Below, one piece after another: positions 6,149 to 12,350 of a DNA stretch of 12,350 nucleotides. The translations under genes and the position numbers were made by a program. Every line of letters begins with the position of its first letter. Position 1 is the stretch's first letter. Under the pieces are notes generated by a model, which saw only the letters and a program-made list of their open reading frames with translations, was not told the DNA's origin and did not search any database. The stretch comes from Flavobacteriales bacterium UBA4474 (GTDB taxonomy: Bacteria; Bacteroidota; Bacteroidia; Flavobacteriales_D; Sanyastnellaceae): assembly GCA_002389295.1 (NCBI GenBank), contig DGOE01000003.1:1-12350 (forward strand). Reading direction: 5' to 3'.

Positions 6149-7315
6149 AGCGGTGCTTCAGACGGCCCAGCCCCCCTTGTGGCATCTTCTTTGGCGCCGC
6201 ATGTCCTGTTTGCCATCCTGGATTGGGGGCTCGGACACGCCACGCGCTCGTGGCCTCTGGTCTTGGCGGCTTGCCGTTCAGGGGCACAGGTGACTTTGGC
6301 CTCTCGGGGCGTTGCAGCGCAGTGGTTGCAGCAGCGCATGGCCGAAGCGGATGCGCATGAGCAGCGGTCGGGCCGCGCGACATGGCGCTGGCAATTGGTC
6401 GAAAAGCCGGGTACGGACATCCGCTATGCCCAAGGCGGCGCCATGCTGCCCGTGATTGCCCTTCAAATGCCGGCCTTCGTGCGCAGCATTGCCCGCGAGC
6501 GGAAGTGGACGGCCGACTGTATCAAACAACTCGGCATCACCCACGTGGTCAGCGACAACTGCTACGGGGTGCACCCCAGGGACCACGCCGTGCCTTCGGT
6601 GCTCATCTCCCATCAGGTGTCTCCACCCCTTCCCCGGTTGCTGCGGGCCAGTGGGCGGGCGCGCGTCCGACAGTGGGCCCGCCGCTTCAGCGAAGTCTGG
6701 ATTCCGGATCTCGAGGGAAACGTCATGGGCGGAGTGCTGTCGGTGCCGACCTTTTCCCACCACCGCTTCATCGGGCCCTTGAGCCGGTTTTCGGTCGACA
6801 CCGGCCCTGAAGTGGAGACACCCGCGCACCAGGGCAACGCCGCCGCGTTGGTGGGCCTGGTCAGTGGCCCCGAGCCCCAGCGCAGCCTGATGGAGGAGGC
6901 GCTCCGGACCTGTTTCCAACGCGATGGCCGCAGCGCGTTGCTGTTTGCCGGACGGCCCTCCGGAGGGGAAGAGACCCACGGCCGTGTCCGCACGCTATAC
7001 GATGCCGGGGATGCGCGCATTCGGTCGGCCTTGATGCAGGCCGAGTGCATCGTCTGCCGTTCGGGTTACTCGACGCTCATGGACCTGGCTGTATTGGGCC
7101 GCAAGGCCGCACTCGTCCCCACACCTGGCCAACCCGAGCAAGAATACCTGGCCCGGCTGTGGTCAGACAGCTTCGGCTGGCCCCACATCGACCAGCGGCA
7201 ATTGGTCCACTTCCAACCCGAAGCTGCACCGGGGAAAGATTGGGAAGAAAGCGGCGCCGAGGCGGCGGAATGGATGACCAAATGGTTGCAATCCCGTGCT
7301 CCTTTCGGGGCGTAA
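6146..7315 (+). CDS. Glycosyltransferase, MurG-like (GT-B fold, family 28-related)
   Basis: A 389-residue protein that looks like a two-domain GT-B glycosyltransferase. Near the N-terminus, after a variable leader of about 18 residues, is VLFAILDWGLGHATRS (20-35); its glycine-rich GxGH loop resembles the acceptor/phosphate loop of MurG-type enzymes. SDNCYG (136-141) and SVLISHQ (151-157) match a MurG-related family common in Bacteroidota and archaea. The C-terminal domain has RSGYSTLMDL (305-314) and PTPGQPEQEYLA (325-336), equivalent to the UDP-sugar-binding loop of MurG. No signal peptide or membrane helix is obvious, so it probably works at the inner face of the membrane or in the cytosol. 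Donor and acceptor are unknown. The ATG at 6146 is divergent from trmB. An alternative GTG at 6179 would shorten the variable leader. It is not MurG itself, which would sit in a cell-division cluster. Confidence 0.75.
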   Translation: MSGASDGPAPLVASSLAPHVLFAILDWGLGHATRSWPLVLAACRSGAQVTLASRGVAAQWLQQRMAEADAHEQRSGRATWRWQLVEKPGTDIRYAQGGAMLPVIALQMPAFVRSIARERKWTADCIKQLGITHVVSDNCYGVHPRDHAVPSVLISHQVSPPLPRLLRASGRARVRQWARRFSEVWIPDLEGNVMGGVLSVPTFSHHRFIGPLSRFSVDTGPEVETPAHQGNAAALVGLVSGPEPQRSLMEEALRTCFQRDGRSALLFAGRPSGGEETHGRVRTLYDAGDARIRSALMQAECIVCRSGYSTLMDLAVLGRKAALVPTPGQPEQEYLARLWSDSFGWPHIDQRQLVHFQPEAAPGKDWEESGAEAAEWMTKWLQSRAPFGA

Positions 7316-7320
7316 ATTCA
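7313..7320 (+). promoter_or_regulatory. Bacteroidota -7-like box (TAAATTCA) before tadA
   Basis: TAAATTCA starts with the TAA stop of the glycosyltransferase and ends four bases before the tadA ATG. It matches TAnnTT but not the final TG. A TTG at 7286-7288 lies 24 bases upstream, slightly beyond the usual spacing. The surrounding ten bases GTAAATTCAC recur exactly before the NifU-like gene. Confidence 0.4.
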
Positions 7321-7324
7321 CAGC

Positions 7325-7777
7325 ATGACCGAGGATGAACGGTACATGAAGCAGGCGCTGGATCAAGCCCACAAGTCGGCCGAAATGGGCGAGGTTCCCG
7401 TGGGCGCCGTGATTGTGGCCGGAGGGCGGACCATCGCCCGCGCCCACAACCTCTGCGAGCGGCTGCATGACTTCACTGCACACGCCGAGATGCAGGCTTT
7501 TACCGCCGCCAGCGAATTTCTCGGAGGCAAGTTCTTGGACCAGTGCACCTTGTATGTCACGCTGGAGCCCTGCCCCATGTGCGCCGGAGCCGCATATTGG
7601 ACCCGCATCGGGCGGGTGGTATACGGTGCGCGTGACGACAAGCGCGGGGGCCTCGATTTCAAGGGAAAGCGCAGCGAAGGCCTGTTGCACCCCCGCACCG
7701 AACTCGTCGGTGGGGTGCTCGAGGAGGAGTGTGCGGAACTGCTGAGGACCTTCTTTTCCCAACGGAGGAAAAGCTGA
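7325..7777 (+). CDS. tadA: tRNA adenosine(34) deaminase
   Basis: A 150-residue zinc deaminase of the cytidine-deaminase fold. The zinc and catalytic motifs are HAE (H53, E55) and PCPMC (C83, C86), with VPVGAVIV (24-31) and RIGRVVYGARDDKRGG (94-109) around them. This arrangement is that of TadA, which converts A34 to inosine in the tRNA-Arg(ACG) anticodon so that it reads CGN codons. The length fits TadA. Guanine or other nucleoside deaminases of the same fold remain possible, but the KRGG segment favours TadA. The ATG comes nine bases after the glycosyltransferase stop. A TAAATTCA box overlapping that stop lies four bases before the ATG and may give tadA its own promoter. No Shine-Dalgarno sequence is seen. 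Confidence 0.9.
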   Translation: MTEDERYMKQALDQAHKSAEMGEVPVGAVIVAGGRTIARAHNLCERLHDFTAHAEMQAFTAASEFLGGKFLDQCTLYVTLEPCPMCAGAAYWTRIGRVVYGARDDKRGGLDFKGKRSEGLLHPRTELVGGVLEEECAELLRTFFSQRRKS

Positions 7778-7789
7778 CAGGGCGCCGAC

Positions 7790-7797
7790 TACTTTTG
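7790..7797 (+). promoter_or_regulatory. Bacteroidota -7-type box (TACTTTTG) before mgtE
   Basis: TACTTTTG is an exact match to TAnnTTTG and lies in the 24-base gap between tadA and mgtE, ending four bases before the GTG. Transcription from it would begin at or within a few bases of the start codon, making a leaderless or nearly leaderless mRNA. No clear upstream TTG element is seen at 17-23 bases. Confidence 0.55.
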
Positions 7798-7801
7798 AGC
7801 T

Positions 7802-9154
7802 GTGGAGGAGTTGAGCCGCACATACTTGGAAACCCTCAAAGAGGAAATCGCCACCCAGCAGGACAACCGGCTGCAGGTGCGCTTTGCCGAGTTGCACCCT
7901 GCAGACATTGCGGAGACCCTGAACCGCCTCGATGAGGAGGAGGTGCAGTACCTCTGGAAGCTCATCGACATAGAAACGCGCGGCGACGTGCTGATTGAAC
8001 TCGAAGAGGACGTCAGGGAAAGCCTGCTGGCCCAACTCACCAACCATGAAATCGCCACCGAAGTCCTCGAGCAAATCGATTCGGACGATGCCGCCGATGT
8101 GGTCTCTGAATTGCCTGAAGACCGCGCGCAGCAAGTCATTGAGCAACTGGACAACGCCGACAGGGAGGACCTGCTGACGCTCCTCCGCTATCCTGAAGGC
8201 ACGGCCGGTGCGCTCATGGGCACCGAGCTCATTCGCGTGGAATTGGATTGGACGGTGTCGCACGCCATTCGGGAAATGCGCCGCCAGGCGGAGGATGTGG
8301 ACACGGTGCACAGCGTATATGTGGTCAATGCGGCTGGTCAACTGATCGGCCGTTTGTCATTGAAGCGGCTGCTTCTCACGGCGACGAGCACCCGCAGCAC
8401 CATCGGCGACCTTTTCAAAGAAGACGATACACGGGCGGTCAAAGTGGACGAGCCCGACGTCACGGTGGTGCAGTTGATGAAGAAATACGACCTGGTGGCC
8501 TTGCCTGTGGTGGACGACCACAACAGGCTGCTCGGGCGGATCACCGTGGACGATGTCCTCGACCTCATGGAAGAAGAGGCGGAAAAGGACTATCAACTGG
8601 CCAGCGGCCTGAGCGACGATGTGGAGAGCGACGACGCGCTGTGGGACATGACCCGCGCCCGGTTGCCGTGGCTGCTCATCGGCTTGTTCGGGGGGTTGGC
8701 TGGCGCCTATGTCATTGGTGCCTTTGACATTGCGCGGTTTCCCTCCATGGCGCTGTTCATCCCGCTCATCGCAGCGATGGGGGGCAATGTCGGCGTCCAA
8801 TCTGCTGCTATCGTGGTGCAAGGTCTGGCCGCCGGCCGCAGCCCTCGCGATGCGCGGCTCGTTCCCCGCCTGCTCAAAGAACTCTCTGTGGCCTTGCTCA
8901 ATGGCACCATCTGTGCCGTGGTCATTCTGGGGGCGAGTACGGCCTTGGGGTACAGCTGGAACCTCAGCCTGACGGTCAGCCTCGCCTTGATTGTGGTCAT
9001 CATTTTTGCCGCCCTCTTCGGGACCTTCGTGCCGCTGACCCTCGACCGATTTAAAATCGATCCCGCCCTGGCTACGGGGCCGTTTATCACTACGGCCAAT
9101 GACATCATCGGCCTCATCATCTACTTCGAAATCGGGGTCTTGATGGCCGCGTAA
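7802..9154 (+). CDS. mgtE: Magnesium transporter MgtE
   Basis: A 450-residue inner-membrane Mg2+ channel of the MgtE/SLC41 family, full length. Residues about 25-130 are the helical MgtE N domain (acidic, with ELHPADIAETLNRL at 30-43). About 135-260 are two CBS domains that sense cytosolic Mg2+, ending in an acidic connecting helix (LMEEEAEKDY, 255-264). From about 288 there are five membrane helices. The family signature PLIAAMGGNVGVQS (321-334) and GPFITTANDIIGLIIYF (426-442) are present, with D434 as the likely pore Mg2+ ligand. The start is GTG: an in-frame TGA lies only two codons upstream and no ATG occurs near the N-terminus. A TACTTTTG box ends four bases before the GTG, suggesting its own promoter and a nearly leaderless mRNA. 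The hydroxyacid dehydrogenase gene starts four bases downstream. Confidence 0.96.
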   Translation: MEELSRTYLETLKEEIATQQDNRLQVRFAELHPADIAETLNRLDEEEVQYLWKLIDIETRGDVLIELEEDVRESLLAQLTNHEIATEVLEQIDSDDAADVVSELPEDRAQQVIEQLDNADREDLLTLLRYPEGTAGALMGTELIRVELDWTVSHAIREMRRQAEDVDTVHSVYVVNAAGQLIGRLSLKRLLLTATSTRSTIGDLFKEDDTRAVKVDEPDVTVVQLMKKYDLVALPVVDDHNRLLGRITVDDVLDLMEEEAEKDYQLASGLSDDVESDDALWDMTRARLPWLLIGLFGGLAGAYVIGAFDIARFPSMALFIPLIAAMGGNVGVQSAAIVVQGLAAGRSPRDARLVPRLLKELSVALLNGTICAVVILGASTALGYSWNLSLTVSLALIVVIIFAALFGTFVPLTLDRFKIDPALATGPFITTANDIIGLIIYFEIGVLMAA

Positions 9155-9158
9155 AGCC

Positions 9159-10103
9159 ATGAAAGTCCTCTTTCTGGATACCGTGCACCCCATTTTGGCG
9201 GAACGATTGTCGGCGGCCGGAATGGACTGTGTGGATGCCACTGGGCAGCCTGTAGGCGAGGCCCTGGTCGCCCACGGCGATGCGGAAGGTTTGGTGTTGC
9301 GTAGCAAAATTCGGATCGATGGTGCCACCCTCGAACGCTTGCCCGCACTGAAGTTCATTTGCCGCTCTGGAGCAGGACTCGAAAACATCGACATCGCCAC
9401 CGCACAATTCCGAGGGATCCGGGTCTACAACAGCCCAGAAGGCAACCGCGATGCCGTGGGAGAACACGCCTTGGGCATGTTGCTTTCCCTCTTGAACCTG
9501 CTGCGTGAAGCCGACCAATCCTTGAGGGCGGGACAATGGGACCGCGAAGGACACCGCGGCATGGAGCTCGCCTCGCGCACCGTGGGCATTCTGGGATACG
9601 GGCACATGGGCAGTGCCTTTGCAGGCAAATTGGCCGGAATGGGATGCCGCATCCTCGCTTGCGATCCTTACCGACAGGACTTTCACGGCGACCTCGACGG
9701 CAAAGTCGAAGCGGTTGACCTCGCCACGCTCCAAAGCGCCTCGGATGTGCTCAGCCTGCACTGCAACCTGACGCCCGAAACGCGCGGCATGGTCGACCGG
9801 GCCTTCCTCTCCTCCTTTGTGAAGCCCCTGATTGTAATCAACACGTCGCGGGGTCCCGTCGTCCGCACTTCAGGCCTGCTCGACGCGCTGCAAACGGGTC
9901 ATGTCATCGCCGCTGGACTCGATGTCTTCGAACGCGAGACCAGCAGTTTTGAGACGGTCGCCAACGAGGGCGACCCGGTGTGGATGCGGCTCATGGCCCA
10001 CCCCCGGGTACAAGTCAGCCCGCACGTGGCGGGCTGGACTGAAGAAAGCTATGTGAAGTTGTCGTCGGTGCTCGCCGACAAGGTGCTCGGCGATTTCGGT
10101 TGA
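9159..10103 (+). CDS. D-2-hydroxyacid dehydrogenase (phosphoglycerate-dehydrogenase-like)
   Basis: A 314-residue NAD-dependent dehydrogenase of the D-isomer 2-hydroxyacid family. The Rossmann loop GYGHMG is at 146-151, and D169 at the end of the second strand suggests NAD+ over NADP+. Catalytic residues are R231 in NTSRGP, an acidic residue in GLDVFE (D255 to E258 region) and H289 in SPHVAGWT. VLRSKIRI (46-53) and CRSGAGLENID (68-78) resemble SerA-type substrate domains. It has no C-terminal ACT domain, so if it is a phosphoglycerate dehydrogenase it lacks serine feedback control. Other 2-hydroxyacids are possible, and I cannot set the substrate. The ATG is four bases after the mgtE stop, so the two are probably co-transcribed. 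The stop is one base from the stop of the convergent exbD gene. Confidence 0.85.
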   Translation: MKVLFLDTVHPILAERLSAAGMDCVDATGQPVGEALVAHGDAEGLVLRSKIRIDGATLERLPALKFICRSGAGLENIDIATAQFRGIRVYNSPEGNRDAVGEHALGMLLSLLNLLREADQSLRAGQWDREGHRGMELASRTVGILGYGHMGSAFAGKLAGMGCRILACDPYRQDFHGDLDGKVEAVDLATLQSASDVLSLHCNLTPETRGMVDRAFLSSFVKPLIVINTSRGPVVRTSGLLDALQTGHVIAAGLDVFERETSSFETVANEGDPVWMRLMAHPRVQVSPHVAGWTEESYVKLSSVLADKVLGDFG

Positions 10104-10104
10104 C

Positions 10105-10569
10105 TCAGTTGGTGCGGTCCCGAGAACTCGCGGAGTACAGCACCTTCAGTGCGGAAGCCTTTCTGAGCTCCTGCTTGACGTCTGTGACCACGCCCATCTT
10201 GGTGTCTTGGTCCACCTTCATCGAGACCCACATCTTGGTCTGCTCGGCTTCCGCAAGGGTGAGCCGCTCGTTTTCCACCCAATCGCGGATCTGCACGACG
10301 TCAGCGAACTGATCGTTGAGCTGAATGACGGGCTCCGTGCCGTAACGCTTGTCCTGTGGAGGTCCGATATTGATGTAGCGGATCAAGTGCTTCTTTTCGA
10401 TTTTGTAAATCTCTGAAGCTTCTGGACGCACCACCTTGACCATCTCCTCCTCCGTCCGCAATACAGTGGCGACCATGAAGAAGAAGAGAAGCATGAACAC
10501 GATGTCGGGCAGGGATGCCGTCGAAATCGCACCGGACTCACGCTTGCTGTTTTTCTTGAACTTGCTCAT
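10105..10569 (-). CDS. exbD: ExbD/TolR-family proton-channel subunit, second copy
   Basis: A 154-residue ExbD/TolR protein. A short basic cytoplasmic N-terminus (MSKFKKNSKR) leads into one membrane helix (about 19-37) holding the proton-relay aspartate D22 in SLPDIVFM. The rest is a periplasmic domain, with VIQLNDQFADV in the middle and KVDQDTKMGVVTDVKQELRKA near the end. With ExbB it forms a channel that uses the proton gradient to energise an outer-membrane partner such as TonB-linked transport, or to act on the envelope. The start overlaps the stop of the first exbD by one base (TGATG), implying coupled translation. The sequence matches the second ExbD of Bacteroidota tandem pairs. No tonB is in the window, so the energised partner is unknown. 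Confidence 0.93.
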   Translation of the reverse strand: MSKFKKNSKRESGAISTASLPDIVFMLLFFFMVATVLRTEEEMVKVVRPEASEIYKIEKKHLIRYINIGPPQDKRYGTEPVIQLNDQFADVVQIRDWVENERLTLAEAEQTKMWVSMKVDQDTKMGVVTDVKQELRKASALKVLYSASSRDRTN

Positions 10570-11321
10570 CAGTAGTATCCTTGACTGGCATCGCGCGGCT
10601 CTGCTTCAGAGATGCGCTGAGGAAAGACGAGACGGATGGCCTTGATCTTGTCGAGCAGGCTCGCCTCTTTTGTGCGGCTGTAGCGCTCCTCGAGGGAAGC
10701 GTACGACTCATTGAACTTGGCGAGCGACAGCTCATCGCGCAACTCGTTCACTGCAGCCTCCAGTTCGTTTTGCACCTGCAAGTACAGGTCGTAAGACGTG
10801 TTTCGGTCGGTTTGGAGGCTGATCAAAGCCGAACCGGGAAGCTCCTTGTAGTCGCTTCCAAACAGGGCAATGGCGGTCAATTTCTCGCGCACCTTCTCCG
10901 CGCGTTTGTCTTGGCCGGCTGCGATGTAACTCTGCTCCAACACGGTCAGCTCCGCCTTGCGCACCCATTGGCGCTCAGGGTACTTCATGTTGTCGTCGCC
11001 GAGGGTGATGTTGGGGCGCTCTGGGTGAAGCAGGCCCGTCCCCGTGGCGACGAGAAAGTCCTTGGCTCCGTCCTTCAATTGACCGATAGACAGCACCTCT
11101 TTCTCCACGAGGAGCTCGTCGCGGAAATTCGTCCGGACGTTGTAGACATCGCCGTCTTTTACCTCCTGCTGCTCCATGTCCGGCGGCACCGGAGGGGGCA
11201 GCTGGCGCTTGACGCCTTCATCGCTGTCGATGGTGGTGGTCACCAACCAAAAAATCAAGAGCAGGAAGGCGATGTCCGCCATCGAGCCCGCATTGATTTC
11301 CGGTATTTCTCTGCGTGCCAT
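10569..11321 (-). CDS. exbD: ExbD/TolR-family proton-channel subunit, first copy, long form
   Basis: A 250-residue ExbD/TolR protein, well above the roughly 140 residues of enterobacterial ExbD and somewhat longer than Bacteroidota homologues I know. MARREIPEINAGSMADIAFL opens the protein, with one membrane helix (about 14-31) and the conserved D16. A proline-rich linker (QLPPPVPPDM) follows. The conserved core ALISLQTDRNTSYDLYLQVQ (165-184) and the tail PQRISEAEP (234-242) are those of Bacteroidota ExbD. Residues about 98-162 look like an extra charged, helical insertion (PERQWVRKAELTVLEQ, EKVREKL), and 185-228 are also charged and possibly coiled-coil. The ATG is six bases after the stop of the four-helix membrane protein. 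Paired with the next exbD, it may form a mixed ExbD dimer in the channel (inference). Confidence 0.92.
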   Translation of the reverse strand: MARREIPEINAGSMADIAFLLLIFWLVTTTIDSDEGVKRQLPPPVPPDMEQQEVKDGDVYNVRTNFRDELLVEKEVLSIGQLKDGAKDFLVATGTGLLHPERPNITLGDDNMKYPERQWVRKAELTVLEQSYIAAGQDKRAEKVREKLTAIALFGSDYKELPGSALISLQTDRNTSYDLYLQVQNELEAAVNELRDELSLAKFNESYASLEERYSRTKEASLLDKIKAIRLVFPQRISEAEPRDASQGYY

Positions 11322-11327
11322 GAGCGC

Positions 11328-11780
11328 TTAGAGCCAGTTCTTGAGCAGGGACTTGCCCTCCACAACCAAGATGGATCCTATGGCCATCAGGCCCAGGATG
11401 TAAATGAATTGAATGCTGGCATCTGCAATCTTCACGTCTTGCTCGGTCACCTTGGCGCCTCCTGCCACCATGGCGGGCGTCACGGTGGTGTCGGCCATGC
11501 TCCAGGCGATGAGGCCGGCGACAAAAAAGACCGCAAAACCGATCAGGGCACCCATGGCGCGCTTGGGCTGGGTGGCCAGTTTCTGTGCGAAATGAAAGAT
11601 GCCGAATCCAAGGATGGCCAACACGCAGATGGCACCCACATAAAGATTCAGGCTCACGAGACGCTCAACGGGACCGTTCGGGTCGTCGCTGTTGATCGCG
11701 GATACCACCCACATACACCCCAATGCAATGATCAGGATGCGGAGGATGATGAGGGACGTTCGGATGACGTTGGCTTGCAT
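11328..11780 (-). CDS. Uncharacterised four-helix membrane protein of an ExbB/ExbD operon
   Basis: A 150-residue hydrophobic protein I cannot place in a named family. Four membrane helices are apparent at about 8-29, 44-65, 74-95 and 124-145, joined by short polar loops. The longest loop (about 96-123: DTTVTPAMVAGGAKVTEQD) lies between helices 3 and 4. There is no signal peptide, no cofactor motif, and the one cysteine pair (C22, C52) sits in helices. It lies between the ExbB/TolQ gene (29 bases upstream) and the first exbD (six bases downstream), so it is almost certainly made with the proton channel and may be an accessory subunit or an assembly factor. A hypothetical membrane gene at this position recurs in Bacteroidota, as far as I recall. 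Function is unknown. Confidence 0.82.
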   Translation of the reverse strand: MQANVIRTSLIILRILIIALGCMWVVSAINSDDPNGPVERLVSLNLYVGAICVLAILGFGIFHFAQKLATQPKRAMGALIGFAVFFVAGLIAWSMADTTVTPAMVAGGAKVTEQDVKIADASIQFIYILGLMAIGSILVVEGKSLLKNWL

Positions 11781-11809
11781 GGTGCTGCTGTTTTGCGACC
11801 GCAGACCGA

Positions 11810-12350
11810 TCAGCCGTTCAACTTCTTCCGGTAGACCAAGTCCACGAGGTCCATGGACGCCTCCTCCATATCAAAGACGATGCCGTCAATTTTGGAGAGG
11901 ATGTAGTTGTAGAAGATCTGGAGGATGATGGCCACCACGAGACCGGAGACGGTCGTGATCAACGCCACCTTAATACCGCCAGCCACAATGGAGGCGTTGA
12001 TGGTGTTGGCTTGGGCAATCTTGTCAAAAGCCTCAATCATACCAATCACCGTTCCCATGAAACCAAGCATAGGCGCCAGGGCGATGAAGAGGCTGATCCA
12101 GCTCAAGCCGCGCTCGAGTTTGGTGCTTTCCAAGCTGCCATAGTCTTCCACCGCCTTGGCCAGCTCTTCATAGCTGCCTCCGCTGCGGTCGAGGCCTTGG
12201 TAGAAAATCGCGGCCACAGGGCCACGGGTGTTGGAACACACCTCCTTGGCGGCTTCCACCCCACCACTGTTCATGGCTTCTTCCACACCGGACAAGAGCG
12301 CCTTGGTGTTGGTGGTGGCCATGTTGAGGTAGATGATGCGCTCGACGGCG
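11810..12350 (-). CDS. exbB: MotA/TolQ/ExbB proton-channel protein, 5' partial
   Basis: The C-terminal 179 residues of an ExbB/TolQ family protein whose start lies beyond the right edge. The ATG at 12322 is internal, because the frame stays open to the edge and the nine codons before it read AVERIIYLN, the conserved ExbB ERxxYL segment. Two of the three membrane helices are visible: one around LSWISLFIALAPMLGFMGTV, with the family GTVIGMIEAF turn, and one around VALITTVSGLVVAIILQIF, whose threonines line the proton path in ExbB/TolQ. Together with ExbD subunits it forms the pentameric inner-membrane proton channel powering TonB- or Tol-like work. It is the upstream gene of a four-gene operon. 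By family length, roughly 50 to 100 residues are missing, including the first membrane helix. Confidence 0.93.
   Translation of the reverse strand, partial: AVERIIYLNMATTNTKALLSGVEEAMNSGGVEAAKEVCSNTRGPVAAIFYQGLDRSGGSYEELAKAVEDYGSLESTKLERGLSWISLFIALAPMLGFMGTVIGMIEAFDKIAQANTINASIVAGGIKVALITTVSGLVVAIILQIFYNYILSKIDGIVFDMEEASMDLVDLVYRKKLNG

Noticed and set aside
7163..9400. Long minus-strand frames (7163-8341 and 8357-9400) opposite tadA, mgtE and the dehydrogenase
   Set aside because: They are shadows of three well-supported plus-strand genes, and their products are low-complexity His/Gln/Arg-rich.
10086..10124. CTCGG/CCGAG pairing as a terminator at the second convergent junction
   Set aside because: It has only five base pairs around a loop of about 29 bases and no U-run, which is too weak.
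10581..11834. 417-codon plus-strand frame across exbD and the four-helix protein
   Set aside because: It is antisense to three genes of a coherent operon and shows no motif.
11810..12322. ATG at 12322 as the start of ExbB/TolQ
   Set aside because: The frame is open to the window edge and the upstream codons encode the conserved ERIIYL segment, so the gene continues beyond the window.
1..12350. Mobile elements, CRISPR arrays, tRNA or rRNA genes, prophage or defence genes
   Set aside because: No transposase, integrase, direct-repeat array or RNA gene could be seen; the genes are ordinary housekeeping or envelope functions.

Overview
The window is a gene-dense stretch of a GC-rich (about 60% by eye) bacterial chromosome, most likely Bacteroidota and probably Flavobacteriales-like. 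Supporting signs are a tandem pair of ExbD proteins of the type seen in that phylum, a Mrp ATPase without the CxxC pair, a thioredoxin-reductase-like ferredoxin reductase beside a 2Fe-2S ferredoxin, TAnnTTTG-like boxes directly before several starts, and an almost complete lack of Shine-Dalgarno sequences. Assignment below phylum is inference. Seventeen protein genes fill nearly all of the sequence. The longest gap is about 67 bases, and I see no tRNA, rRNA, CRISPR, insertion sequence or phage gene.

Layout. (1) 2-2239, plus strand: the end of a surface-polysaccharide locus, with the C-terminus of a UDP-sugar dehydrogenase, dTDP-glucose 4,6-dehydratase and a CpsB-type PHP phosphatase. (2) 6125-2240, minus strand: a six-gene array of trmB, an alkyltransferase-like protein, mrp, a NifU-type scaffold, a ferredoxin-NADP reductase and a 2Fe-2S ferredoxin. 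Its last four genes form a plausible iron-sulfur and electron-transfer module. (3) 6146-10103, plus strand: a MurG-like glycosyltransferase, tadA, mgtE and a D-2-hydroxyacid dehydrogenase. (4) 12350-10105, minus strand: a proton-channel operon of ExbB/TolQ (start outside the window), a four-helix membrane protein and two ExbDs.

The blocks meet tightly. Both convergent junctions (2239/2240 and 10103/10105) have stop codons 0 or 1 base apart, with no room for an ordinary terminator. The divergent junction (6125/6146) is 20 bases long, and an inverted repeat there has both start codons at its ends. Within blocks, one- and four-base start/stop overlaps are common (1475, 3913-3916, 5442, 10569), which suggests translational coupling.

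I did not find an obviously new system. The points most worth a second look are the mirrored inverted repeat at 6123-6148; a recurrent promoter-like box a few bases before starts, including an exact ten-base repeat before two unrelated genes; a cysteine-poor Mrp fused in translation to a CxxC-bearing NifU domain; a cysteine-free alkyltransferase-like protein; and the uncharacterised membrane protein plus a long ExbD in the proton-channel operon.
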